Source: Oscillospiraceae bacterium
GTDB taxonomy: Bacteria > Bacillota > Clostridia > Oscillospirales > Oscillospiraceae
Assembly: GCA_017521875.1 (NCBI GenBank)
Contig: JAFXBH010000233.1
Span: forward strand, 1 to 15,830
DNA length: 15,830 nucleotides
Direction of reading: 5' to 3'
The notes under the pieces were generated by a model. The model was not told where the DNA came from and made no database searches. It worked only from the letters and a program-made list of their open reading frames with translations. Both the position numbers and the translations under genes were made by a program. This document shows positions 8,707-15,830 of the stretch, piece by piece. Numbering within the stretch: the first letter of the stretch is position 1; each line of letters begins with the position of its first letter.

Positions 8707-8735
8707 ATCCTATAATTTTTTGCTAATAACTCCAA
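8707..8735 (-). promoter_or_regulatory. Possible internal promoter upstream of the polymerase gene
   Basis: The 151-bp gap 8646-8796 is one of the two longest in the cluster. On the minus strand TTGGAG (8730-8735) is 17 bp from TAGGAT (8707-8712). Both hexamers match consensus only partly, so this is a weak candidate for a secondary promoter that would drive the polymerase and the two sugar-nucleotide genes. A small imperfect hairpin (TTTTCTGC with GCAGCAAAA, 8668-8690) lies in the would-be leader; it has no T-run and is not a terminator. Confidence 0.25.
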
Positions 8736-8739
8736 GGAT

Positions 8740-8749
8740 AGCATATGCT
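8740..8749. repeat. Perfect 10-bp palindrome AGCATATGCT
   Basis: The palindrome has further near-symmetric flanks (GAT before, TATC after, with one extra base). It lies just upstream of the weak minus-strand -35 candidate in the gap before the polymerase gene. It could be an operator site, but a short palindrome can also arise by chance. Confidence 0.3.
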
Positions 8750-8796
8750 TATCACGCAATATCCCAAAAGCAGATAAATTCTCCAAAATAATGCGC

Positions 8797-9945
8797 TTAT
8801 ACTACTCTATCCATTACCTTCTTCATAACCGCATTCATATCCGACCGCTCTTCAATATAACTACGGATTTGTGCGGCTACCTCTGCCCGGTTGTTTCCAG
8901 CATATACGCGGTCATGGAATGCGATGACATCCTCCATAGGAATGGCCGACTCATCTGCCAATGTATACAGGCAATAGGGATAATCGTCTTCCATAATATC
9001 AATCTTACAGGAGTTAATCAACGGGATTCCCACACCACCATATTCACGGCTCTTCAAGGAACTTAATACAGAAATACCGGAACGGTGTCTAGCCAGAGAA
9101 TCCACACCAATTGTGCAACGCTCAAGAAGTTTTCCCAACTCATCGCCGTGCATAGCCCCATGGAAAATCACCTTTTCCTGCAGTGCATACTTTTCAACAA
9201 GTGTCATATATTTTGTATATTCAGGGCCAGTGCCTACCAGGTGCAGTATAATATTTCTCTCTCCACCATTGGCATAATACTGATACATTCCCTCAATAAA
9301 CCGTTCATAGCCGTGCCATTCCCGCATAGTGGATACCGCCGCAATATGGATATCTTTCGGCACAGTGGGATCTGTGATCACCTTACTGTTTGAGAAGTCA
9401 AATCCATTCGGTACTTGAATCACAGGAATATCAAATATACGGCCGCCCTCTACTTCATAGAAGGAAATCATATAGTCCACATAGTCCTTTAGTTTTCGAC
9501 CATAATAATCGTCCATCCAAAGGCGAATCCCAGAGAATTGCGCATTGGCGTATTCCTTCTGGTAAGGGTATGTGGCAATTTCAATAACGATTTTATCACA
9601 AACCCGCTTAAGCGCTTTAACCGTTTTTAGGAAATCAGGCGTAGACAGGTCATACCGAATATAGCACAGCGAAAAGTGTTTATCCTGCACATATTTCCGA
9701 ATTGCAGAGGAAAGGCGCTTTTTATTCAGCACCTTATTGAGTAAATCAACCCCGCTTGTCTGATATTTTCTGACAGGCTCTACCGAGCCGTCTGTGGAGA
9801 TCTTTGCTATATCGGAGCGGTATCTTCCCATCAAAGTAACGGTATTCCCCAGTTTTTCCAGCGCTTTGCATTGGCTGATAACCTTCTTATTTGCGCCAAA
9901 GTATAAATTTGAAAAATCACTAAAGGCTATGTATAGCACGTTCAT
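8797..9945 (-). CDS. Glycosyltransferase, GT4-like (GT-B fold)
   Basis: A 382-residue retaining-type sugar transferase expected to add one residue to the lipid-linked repeat unit on the cytoplasmic face. The N-terminal half has the MNVLYIAFSDF start and an acceptor-side Rossmann half; VPNGFD (178-183) opens the nucleotide-sugar half, followed by AAVSTMREWHGYERFIEG, LHLVGTGPEY and SLKSREYGGVGIPLI (296-310). The usual EGFG...E motif is reduced to the LKSREY form, seen in a subclass of GT4 enzymes. The frame continues upstream to 10032, but 9945 is chosen because GGGAGGAC lies five bases before it and the conserved hydrophobic strand starts there. Donor and acceptor sugars cannot be read from the sequence. 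The upstream gap is 67 bp. Confidence 0.85.
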   Translation of the reverse strand: MNVLYIAFSDFSNLYFGANKKVISQCKALEKLGNTVTLMGRYRSDIAKISTDGSVEPVRKYQTSGVDLLNKVLNKKRLSSAIRKYVQDKHFSLCYIRYDLSTPDFLKTVKALKRVCDKIVIEIATYPYQKEYANAQFSGIRLWMDDYYGRKLKDYVDYMISFYEVEGGRIFDIPVIQVPNGFDFSNSKVITDPTVPKDIHIAAVSTMREWHGYERFIEGMYQYYANGGERNIILHLVGTGPEYTKYMTLVEKYALQEKVIFHGAMHGDELGKLLERCTIGVDSLARHRSGISVLSSLKSREYGGVGIPLINSCKIDIMEDDYPYCLYTLADESAIPMEDVIAFHDRVYAGNNRAEVAAQIRSYIEERSDMNAVMKKVMDRVV

Positions 9946-10012
9946 GCATTGTCCTCCCAAGGAAAACACGTTTTTAAAAAATCTATTCGGGTCAAAGTTC
10001 CGCAGATATATC

Positions 10013-11200
10013 TCACTGCTTATTGGTAACAACTTCTCTATCGTAATGGTGCATCAGATAAAATTCCTGCATATCTTTTGCTACCTGTTTAATATCGTAT
10101 CCGGCGTTTATAACTTCCTGTTGCGTAGCCGTTCTATCGCTTTCGTAATACTTTTTAAGTAAGGATACGATATTGTCTGCCCACACACTGGCGGACTGAT
10201 TCAAATCCAAAAAAAGGCACCTACCCGTAATATCTACTTCATCCGGCACAGCGTTGGAAAACAGGCACGGCAAACCGCTGGCCTGCGCCTCTATGCCTAC
10301 AACCGGAAGACCTTCATAACGGGAAGGCATTAAGAACAGATCCATTGCCTGCATAAGGTCTGCAACATCACTGCGAACACCGGTAAATATCACAGAATTT
10401 TCCAACCCCTTGTTCTTCACAAGTTGCTGAATTTCAGGCATCAGTTCTCCGCCGCCTACCAGCAGCAGAACTGCATTGGGATCTATTTTTATATACTGTT
10501 CAAATACTTCAATAATAAATTCGTGATTCTTGGGATGATAGAATCGTCCCACATGTCCAATCACTGTTCTGCCATGAGAAATACCGAGTTTTTCGCGAGC
10601 ATTGTCCCTCTTGAAGAGGTCATAACAAAACACATCCGTATTCACGCCGTTGTGGACATATCGAATCCTTCCATTTTCTATGTCCTCACGAGGAAATAAC
10701 CAGGCTGCCGCCGCCTCCGAACAAGCAAACAAATCCGTTGTATGCTTTTTTAGTGGCTTACGCAAAATATCTGTCAATATATTCGTGAATTTACCCGCTG
10801 ATTTTTGTGTCTGCGCCAAATGACTATGGGCAATGCAGCACTCTACATTGCCGTACTTTTTTGCAATGGGCATATATATACTAGCGGTATTTGTCATATG
10901 GCCGTGAACAATGCGATATTCCGGATGTTCCTTAAAAAACCGCTTTAATGCCGCTATATACTTAAAAATGCGAGAGTAATAGGCCTTTTCCGTAGTCTTA
11001 ATAACCGGCATTTCATAGATTCTGCCGCCTAGATCACGGATTTCTTCATTATAATCTGCATCGAGTTTGCCGTAATGGGCCAAGAAATCGAACTGCACCT
11101 TATCTCTGTCAATATTTCTGTAAATATTCATAATCAAGGTTTCGATGCCGCCCCGGTCCATACGACCTACCACATTTAAGATACGAATTGGCTCTCCCAT
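10013..11200 (-). CDS. Glycosyltransferase family 4, EpsF-like
   Basis: A 395-residue GT-B enzyme. The N-terminal signature RMDRGGIETLIMNIYRNID (13-31) with FDFLAHYG is typical of the EpsF/YveN-like group of exopolysaccharide glycosyltransferases. The acceptor half contains VHGHMTNTASIYMPIAKK and IAHSHLAQ; the donor half contains VHNGVNTDVF (182-191), GHVGRFYHPKNH and the full E-x7-E motif in PSRYEGLPVVGIEAQASGLP (Glu296 and Glu304). CGGAGGATGAA precedes the ATG. It lies 21 bp after the SDR gene. It probably acts early in repeat-unit assembly, after the phosphoglycosyl transferase, but sugar specificity is not deducible. No transmembrane helix is evident, so it is likely membrane-associated through partners. 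Confidence 0.92.
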   Translation of the reverse strand: MGEPIRILNVVGRMDRGGIETLIMNIYRNIDRDKVQFDFLAHYGKLDADYNEEIRDLGGRIYEMPVIKTTEKAYYSRIFKYIAALKRFFKEHPEYRIVHGHMTNTASIYMPIAKKYGNVECCIAHSHLAQTQKSAGKFTNILTDILRKPLKKHTTDLFACSEAAAAWLFPREDIENGRIRYVHNGVNTDVFCYDLFKRDNAREKLGISHGRTVIGHVGRFYHPKNHEFIIEVFEQYIKIDPNAVLLLVGGGELMPEIQQLVKNKGLENSVIFTGVRSDVADLMQAMDLFLMPSRYEGLPVVGIEAQASGLPCLFSNAVPDEVDITGRCLFLDLNQSASVWADNIVSLLKKYYESDRTATQQEVINAGYDIKQVAKDMQEFYLMHHYDREVVTNKQ

Positions 11201-11221
11201 TTCATCCTCCGCAATTTACTG

Positions 11222-12085
11222 TTAAACTTTATCTTCCTGCTCCGCGCTGAATCGTAAGGCGTCCGCGTTGTTCACAACGCAATAGCAGTACGCAAAATCC
11301 TCTGTGTTGGAATAAACCAAAGTTCCAAACGCCTTTCTGGCCATAGGAATAAAAACACCTGCCGCCTTTGCACAAAGTCCCAGCAAACTGCTGAACCAAA
11401 TTTTCTTGCCTTTGGCATCGGCTATTGCCTTTGCCATACTAAAAGTATCCACGCGATGGGCATTATCCGGGAAATAAAGTCCGGACAACTCCTTATCGAT
11501 TGCCATCTTCACAAAGGAACACAGGTTATCTATATAAATCAAACTGCGTTGATTTTTCACCTTGGGAAAGACAGGCAATTTATCAACAATCTTGGCAATT
11601 GTTTGGTAATTACCTTTGCATCCGGCGCCAAAAACCATCGGCGGTCTCAGAATGACTACCTTAAAATGATCATCCGCCAACTGGGAAAGACCTTGTTCCG
11701 CTTGGAGTTTGGACTTTCCGTAATTGCTTTTGGGGCAGGGAATGGTATCCTTGGTGATGACGCCGGTTTCCATTCCGTAGACACTCATCGTGCTTAAAAA
11801 CACAAATTGACTCACGCCATCTGCTTTTGCCTTTTCCGCAACTTGGACCGGCAAATCACGGTTTACCTTGTAATATAGCGGGGCATTCTCTTGGGTTTCC
11901 TTGATATGCGCAATTCCAGCCACATGAAAAATGGCATCATAGGAAGAAAAGGATGTTTCCTTCCAAGAATCTGTAAGCATATCTACCGTATCCACTTCAT
12001 ACGCATTGGGAAAATTGTCCGTCAGGTACTTAGCAAATGATGCCCCTATGTAACTGCCTGCACCTGTAATCAGGATTCTTTTCAT
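11222..12085 (-). CDS. NAD-dependent epimerase/reductase of the extended SDR family (probable 4-ketosugar reductase)
   Basis: A 287-residue SDR with a variant nucleotide motif TGAGSYIG (7-14), in which the middle glycine of GxxGxxG is serine. Catalytic residues are LSTMSVYG (97-104) and Tyr122/Lys126 in NYGKSKLQAE. RPPMVFG and RSLIYIDNLC follow. It is shorter than GalE-type epimerases (about 330). The start overlaps the end of the phosphoglycosyl transferase gene as ATGA, implying coupling. Enzymes of this size next to a 4,6-dehydratase and a phosphoglycosyl transferase often reduce the UDP-4-keto-6-deoxy-HexNAc intermediate, giving UDP-QuiNAc or UDP-FucNAc (WbpV/WreQ-like role). That role is an inference from context; a simple epimerase is the alternative. 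Confidence 0.8.
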   Translation of the reverse strand: MKRILITGAGSYIGASFAKYLTDNFPNAYEVDTVDMLTDSWKETSFSSYDAIFHVAGIAHIKETQENAPLYYKVNRDLPVQVAEKAKADGVSQFVFLSTMSVYGMETGVITKDTIPCPKSNYGKSKLQAEQGLSQLADDHFKVVILRPPMVFGAGCKGNYQTIAKIVDKLPVFPKVKNQRSLIYIDNLCSFVKMAIDKELSGLYFPDNAHRVDTFSMAKAIADAKGKKIWFSSLLGLCAKAAGVFIPMARKAFGTLVYSNTEDFAYCYCVVNNADALRFSAEQEDKV

Positions 12086-12729
12086 TGTTTGCTCTTCTCT
12101 TTCAGACTTTCTTGTTTTTTCAGTTCTCCTGTTCCCCCTTCAACTACACCGTCGGATCGAAATACGGAAATAATTGTGCCGAGGAAACATTTGCAATCAA
12201 AGATAAAACTCATACGGTCCACATATTCACCATCAAATTTTGCTTTCTCATCAATTTCCAGTTCATCTCTGCCGTTGATCTGCGCCCAGCCGGTAAGTCC
12301 CGGTTTTATATCATTGGCACCGTATTTATCCCGTTCTGCAATCAGGTCATCTTGATTCCACAAGGCAGGACGGGGGCCAATGATGCTCATCTGTCCGGTT
12401 AAAATGTTCATAGGAATTTGGACCAATTCATCAAGGCTGGTCTTTCTGAGAAAACGACCTACCGGGGTAATATACTGCTCAGGATTTTCCAGCATGTGGG
12501 TCGGTACATCTTTGGGAGTGCTTAGTTTCATTGTACGGAACTTGTACAGGTTGAAATAAGTGAGGTTACCATTTTTCTTCCGCCCCACTCTTCTCTGCTT
12601 AAACAGCACCTTGCCGGGATCATCTACATAAATTGCAAAGGCAATTAGAAGCATAGGAAGAAGTAAAACAATGCTTGCGATAAGCGCCAGAAATACATCT
12701 GCAAATGATTTAACAAATTTTCTGTACAT
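12082..12729 (-). CDS. Small phosphoglycosyl transferase (initiating sugar-1-phosphate transferase)
   Basis: Transfers a sugar-1-phosphate from UDP-sugar to undecaprenyl phosphate, the first membrane step of repeat-unit synthesis. The 215-residue protein is the minimal monotopic type (PglC/EpsL-like): a single N-terminal hydrophobic re-entrant segment (about 9-34), then FKQRRVGR (43-50), YKFRTMK, the catalytic Asp100-Glu101 pair in KTSLDELVQIPMNIL, IIGPRPAL (116-123) and KPGLTGWAQINGR. There is no N-terminal multi-helix domain as in WbaP/WcaJ. The tail after about 190 is charged and poorly conserved. AGGGTG precedes the ATG. The upstream gap of 119 bp contains no gene; I see only a 5-bp GACAG/CTGTC inverted repeat there. 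Its 3' end overlaps the SDR gene by four bases. Confidence 0.95.
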   Translation of the reverse strand: MYRKFVKSFADVFLALIASIVLLLPMLLIAFAIYVDDPGKVLFKQRRVGRKKNGNLTYFNLYKFRTMKLSTPKDVPTHMLENPEQYITPVGRFLRKTSLDELVQIPMNILTGQMSIIGPRPALWNQDDLIAERDKYGANDIKPGLTGWAQINGRDELEIDEKAKFDGEYVDRMSFIFDCKCFLGTIISVFRSDGVVEGGTGELKKQESLKEKSKQ

Positions 12730-12848
12730 TTACTGCTACACCCTCATTTTCATCAATTTAACTAGATCATACGCCGAACCTTTGTGCTATGCGATAAATA
12801 CCCTCAACCAATTCTAGACAGAAATATTTTCAAACTGTCCCAGAAACA

Positions 12849-14927
12849 CTATGACACAACACATTCTAATTCCTTTTCAGCACACTTGGAATCATATGTG
12901 GGTTTATATGTAGGTACAATCTCGGCAACCATTTGACGGATTTCATCTTCGTTGCCATTATACGCTTCATCCATCAGATTCTGTAATTGTTCAAGAAATT
13001 CATCCTCATCAAAAGGAATCGGTGTGCCAATATGAATCAAGTGATTGGGGGTGGTACGCAGACCTTCCTCAGACATTAATTTCTCTTCATACAGTTTTTC
13101 ACCCGGACGCAAACCTGTATAGGAAATTTTAATATCCACATCGGGCTTTAGACCGGAGAGTCTGATCAGATTTCTTGCAAGCGTATCAATTCTCACAGGA
13201 GATCCCATATCCAATACAAAAATTTCCCCGCCGGCAGCATATAATCCTGCCTGTAATACAAGGGATGTCGCCTCTGGAATGGTCATAAAATAACGAATAA
13301 TGTCCGGATGGGTAACGGTAACCGGACCTCCTCTGGCAATCTGTTCCTTAAAGCGAGGAATCACGGAATCGTTGCTACCTAAAACATTACCAAATCGAAC
13401 TGCTACAAATTCTGTCTTCGGCTGGATATTATGCAGGCCCTCCAGGTGAGAACTCTTCTCTCCCTCCTCAGCATGAAAATGGATCGGATGTAATTTATGT
13501 GTCTCGCCTGCTCGAATTTTTCTGTCAAAACTCTGCACGATCATCTCACAGATTCGCTTGGAGGCACCCATAATATTCGTAGGATTTACTGCCTTATCTG
13601 TGGAGATCAACACAAACCGCTTGCAGCCATTCATCATTGCAGCGTAAGCAGTTTTATAGGTGCCGATGGCATTATTCTTGATGGACTCGCAGGGACTTGC
13701 TTCCATCATAGGAACATGCTTATGGGCGGCTGCATGATACACAACATCGGGCTTGTATTTTGCAAATATCTGATTGAGCCTGCGGCTGTCGCGAACAGAG
13801 CCAACCAGCACTTTCAGATTTAGATCGGGATATTTATCCTGCAATTCCATCTGAATGTCATAGGCATTGTTTTCGTATATATCCAGTACGATCAGTTGCT
13901 TAGGCTTATAGCGGGCAATTTGTCTGCAAAGTTCGCTGCCAATAGATCCGCCACCACCGGTTACAAGAATCACTTTACCGGAAATAAATGCATGAATTTC
14001 ATCCATTTCAACTTTTACAGAATCTCTGCCAAGAAGGTCTTCAATCTTCACATCCTTCATTGCACTAATACTGATCGAGCCGGTAGCAAATTGGTACACG
14101 CCGGGCATATTTTTAAGTTCACATCTGGTTTCCTTGCAGATGTTCAGTATATCCCGACGTTCTGCAGCGCTTGCACTGGGAATGGCAAGGTATATTTTTT
14201 CTATCTTATATTTTTCTACATTCAGAAGGATATCATCTCTGCCGCCAACAATCGGTACACCATCTATGTATCTACCCCACTTATTCTGATTGTCGTCTAT
14301 AATACAACAAACTATATCATTAAGTTTGTCCGATTTTTGAATATCGTGTAGGATCATTTGACCGGCGGAACCAGCGCCAATCAGCATAACGCGGCTGGCA
14401 GACGCACATTGGATCATTTTCTTTCGCTTACTACGTTCAAAAATTATGAAGCGATAGGCAAAACGAATACCCAAAACAAACACAAATTGAATGCCGCTGC
14501 CCACAAGGTAATAAGAAATTGGCATTGGTGTGAAGATAAATGAGATTATTATAGCATGCAGTATACTACTTATACCGCAAGCCACAAACACTCTCTTAAG
14601 TTCATCAAAACTGGCAAAACGCCACATGCTGCGATATAACTTCAGAATATAAAACACAACCAGAGATATCACACTATTGATTGGCGCAAACAGAAACCAA
14701 GCGCGTAAGAATTCATCAGAGATTGCAGAATAAGTACAATCATATCGAAGCCATAAAGCCATAAAATAGGCGCAGTTGACCACAATCAAATCATAAACCA
14801 GCACAAACAAAGCGATAATATGCCAGTGTTCAACAGAAAAACGTCGTCTTATTCTTCTGTTTTTTGATTCCTGATTGCATTCCCTTGCATCACAGGATTC
14901 CGTTGCATACCTTGTATCCTTACTCAT
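12849..14927 (-). CDS. Membrane-anchored UDP-GlcNAc 4,6-dehydratase, EpsC/CapD/WbpM-like
   Basis: Makes a UDP-2-acetamido-2,6-dideoxy-4-ketohexose from UDP-GlcNAc at the inner membrane face. The 692-residue protein has four hydrophobic helices (about 36-60, 75-97, 113-133, 140-160), a first Rossmann domain with IGAGSAG (183-189), and the catalytic SDR domain with VTGGGGSIG (322-330), HAAAHKHVPMMEA (398-410), STDKA (442-446) and NIMGASKR (451-458). Met453 replaces the usual SDR tyrosine ahead of Lys457, giving the Ser-Met-Lys arrangement typical of WbpM-like enzymes. RPGEKLYEE lies near the C-terminus. GGGAGA precedes the ATG by eight bases. Odd: about 34 extra residues (roughly 470-503), with six histidines, lie between the catalytic lysine and VRFGNVLGS. 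The product probably feeds the SDR and phosphoglycosyl transferase genes downstream. Confidence 0.95.
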   Translation of the reverse strand: MSKDTRYATESCDARECNQESKNRRIRRRFSVEHWHIIALFVLVYDLIVVNCAYFMALWLRYDCTYSAISDEFLRAWFLFAPINSVISLVVFYILKLYRSMWRFASFDELKRVFVACGISSILHAIIISFIFTPMPISYYLVGSGIQFVFVLGIRFAYRFIIFERSKRKKMIQCASASRVMLIGAGSAGQMILHDIQKSDKLNDIVCCIIDDNQNKWGRYIDGVPIVGGRDDILLNVEKYKIEKIYLAIPSASAAERRDILNICKETRCELKNMPGVYQFATGSISISAMKDVKIEDLLGRDSVKVEMDEIHAFISGKVILVTGGGGSIGSELCRQIARYKPKQLIVLDIYENNAYDIQMELQDKYPDLNLKVLVGSVRDSRRLNQIFAKYKPDVVYHAAAHKHVPMMEASPCESIKNNAIGTYKTAYAAMMNGCKRFVLISTDKAVNPTNIMGASKRICEMIVQSFDRKIRAGETHKLHPIHFHAEEGEKSSHLEGLHNIQPKTEFVAVRFGNVLGSNDSVIPRFKEQIARGGPVTVTHPDIIRYFMTIPEATSLVLQAGLYAAGGEIFVLDMGSPVRIDTLARNLIRLSGLKPDVDIKISYTGLRPGEKLYEEKLMSEEGLRTTPNHLIHIGTPIPFDEDEFLEQLQNLMDEAYNGNEDEIRQMVAEIVPTYKPTYDSKCAEKELECVVS

Positions 14928-14967
14928 ACATCATATCTCCCAACATGTTGATTGATAGATAAATACT

Positions 14968-15717
14968 CTAATAATACCCTAGCAAACCCAATTTAATTGG
15001 CCTATAAGAAAACACCGGAGCCGGCAAATTATTCCAAACAGACCATGCAAACTCCTCTGACCACTGTGCTATATTTATATCCACGTTGGAAAGTACTGCC
15101 CCAAGGCATGGAGGTTTCATATCCAATCGATGGGTATCAGAGGCAATAATATGAACTAAGCCTTTCCGAATACAGATATTCACGAATTTCCAGTCCTTTT
15201 TACATCTCCGTGTAGCAGCACTGGCTTGTGCAAGCGCACCTTTTTGAATCAAATCATATAGGCGATTCGGTTGTTGCCGAAAATAGGCGCAGCGTTCAAC
15301 ATGGGCCAATATCGGTATAATGCCCTGCTGCAGCATATTGTGCATTACCTCATCGATACCAAATGGTACATTCTCGTCCGGTAGTTCTAATAAAAGATAG
15401 TCTGTTTTTTCGATGGTCAGTTTAGATAGATCCATCTGCGCCAATACCGGTGAGTAACAAACTTCGGCACCTAATCGAAGAATAGGCATTATATCAGCAT
15501 CCCACTTTTCCATTAAGGAATGATAGGCCAATTGTCTCCGCTCTAAAAACTCATCCAACGATTCCTGTATCGGATAATAATGTGGGGTCAATGCGACTCG
15601 TTCCACACCCTGCTTTTTTTGCATCTGCAACATTGCCAGCGCATCGTCAACAGTTCTAGCACCATCGTCAAACCCTGGAAGAATATGCGTGTGAAGGTCC
15701 GTAAACATTTCCTTCAT
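14968..15717 (-). CDS. CpsB/CapC (YwqE-like) protein-tyrosine phosphatase, PHP domain
   Basis: A manganese-dependent phosphatase that removes phosphate from the tyrosine tail of the cognate BY-kinase and so tunes polysaccharide export and chain length. The 249-residue length is normal. PHP metal-site motifs are present in order: DLHTHILPGFDDGA (7-20), TPHYYP, GAEVCYSP, ILAHVERCAYF and ASDTHRLDMKPP. The start is uncertain between Met1 and Met4; the first is listed, with GGGGGC about six bases upstream as a modest ribosome site. It begins 22 bp after the kinase stop codon, the usual kinase-phosphatase pairing in Firmicute capsule loci, and is followed 40 bp later by the dehydratase gene. The SDTH form differs slightly from the commoner SDAH motif but keeps the ligands. 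Confidence 0.92.
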   Translation of the reverse strand: MKEMFTDLHTHILPGFDDGARTVDDALAMLQMQKKQGVERVALTPHYYPIQESLDEFLERRQLAYHSLMEKWDADIMPILRLGAEVCYSPVLAQMDLSKLTIEKTDYLLLELPDENVPFGIDEVMHNMLQQGIIPILAHVERCAYFRQQPNRLYDLIQKGALAQASAATRRCKKDWKFVNICIRKGLVHIIASDTHRLDMKPPCLGAVLSNVDINIAQWSEEFAWSVWNNLPAPVFSYRPIKLGLLGYY

Positions 15718-15739
15718 AAATTAGCCCCCGCAAAATCTG

Positions 15740-15830
15740 TTATTCTTCGGAATTATTTTTCTTTTTGGATTTGGAGTTATGCTGATTATAATCGCATCCA
15801 TAGCCATAACCATAACCATAGCCATAGCCA
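15740..15830 (-). CDS. BY-type protein tyrosine kinase (CpsD/YwqD-like), C-terminal end only
   Basis: Only the last 29 complete codons are in the window; the gene continues beyond the right edge. The visible reading frame (first full codon at 15829-15827) is five Gly-Tyr pairs, then GCDYNQHN and a lysine/asparagine-rich tail ending SEE and TAA at 15742-15740. A terminal tyrosine cluster separated by glycines is the autophosphorylation tail of bacterial tyrosine kinases that control capsule and exopolysaccharide assembly. The kinase domain itself (Walker motifs) is not visible, so the call rests on the tail and on the CpsB-type phosphatase gene 22 bp downstream. Confidence 0.8.
   Translation of the reverse strand, partial: GYGYGYGYGYGCDYNQHNSKSKKKNNSEE
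15800..15829 (-). repeat. Five in-frame copies of the hexamer GGYTAT encoding Gly-Tyr
   Basis: On the minus strand GGCTAT, GGCTAT, GGTTAT, GGTTAT and GGCTAT run head to tail up to the window edge, with the preceding base also fitting the pattern. Each unit adds one tyrosine to the kinase tail. The array may continue beyond the window. Confidence 0.9.

Noticed and set aside
8711..8716. Perfect TATAAT on the plus strand in the gap before the polymerase
   Set aside because: No -35 lies at the right distance and no plus-strand gene follows.
12730..12848. Terminator or promoter in the 119-bp gap before the phosphoglycosyl transferase
   Set aside because: Only a 5-bp GACAG/CTGTC inverted repeat with a 13-base loop and no T-run is present, and no -35/-10 pair has acceptable spacing.
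13896..14351. Plus-strand open frame of 151 codons inside the dehydratase gene
   Set aside because: Antisense shadow of the EpsC/CapD-like coding sequence; composition follows the complement of the real gene.
1..15830. CRISPR array, insertion sequence, tRNA gene or prophage signature
   Set aside because: I found no regularly spaced repeats, transposase or phage proteins, and no cloverleaf-like sequence with a recognisable T-arm.

Overview
The window looks like the chromosome of an endospore-forming, low-to-mid G+C Firmicute, most likely a clostridial (Oscillospiraceae/Ruminococcaceae-like) gut or environmental anaerobe. The reasons are a GerA-family spore germination protein, strong Gram-positive ribosome binding sites (GGAGG type) before nearly every gene, a NifS-like desulfurase of the clostridial kind, and a capsule/exopolysaccharide locus of the Gram-positive BY-kinase/CpsB type. 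The taxonomic call is an inference from protein character, not from a marker gene.

Left edge (1-247): no protein gene is supported. On the minus strand there is a near-consensus sigma-A promoter (TTGACA, 17 bp, TAGAAT) behind an A-rich tract, followed by a boxA-like element. This looks like the promoter and leader of an rRNA operon whose 16S gene would lie just outside the window. Positions 248-2118 (minus) hold a two-gene germination unit: a GerA-family membrane protein and, overlapping it by ATGA, a short GerC-like protein. Positions 2226-4738 (plus) hold mnmE and a cysteine desulfurase, transcribed from a clear promoter and ended by a strong hairpin terminator at 4742-4778.

The rest (4777-15830, all minus strand) is the downstream part of one polysaccharide locus that enters from the right edge. 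In transcription order it has: the C-terminal tyrosine tail of a BY-kinase, a CpsB/YwqE-type phosphatase, a membrane-anchored UDP-GlcNAc 4,6-dehydratase (EpsC/CapD/WbpM type), a small phosphoglycosyl transferase, an SDR reductase/epimerase, two GT4 glycosyltransferases, an A+T-rich Wzy-like polymerase, a UDP-glucuronate 4-epimerase and UDP-glucose dehydrogenase. The terminator at 4742-4778 also sits at the end of this convergent unit.

Read together, the locus predicts a lipid-linked repeat unit. It would be started by an N-acetyl-6-deoxyhexosamine-type sugar phosphate (dehydratase + reductase + phosphoglycosyl transferase), extended by the two GT4 enzymes, polymerised by Wzy, and supplied with UDP-GlcA/UDP-GalA by the last two genes; the kinase/phosphatase pair would control the process. 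No Wzx flippase or Wzz-like chain-length protein is in the window; they may lie to the right. I see no CRISPR array, transposase, tRNA or prophage gene. No wholly undescribed system stands out. The most unusual points are the reduced GerA/short-GerC pair beside an rRNA promoter, the mnmE-desulfurase pairing, a His-rich insertion in the dehydratase, and the hexanucleotide repeat that encodes the kinase tyrosine tail.
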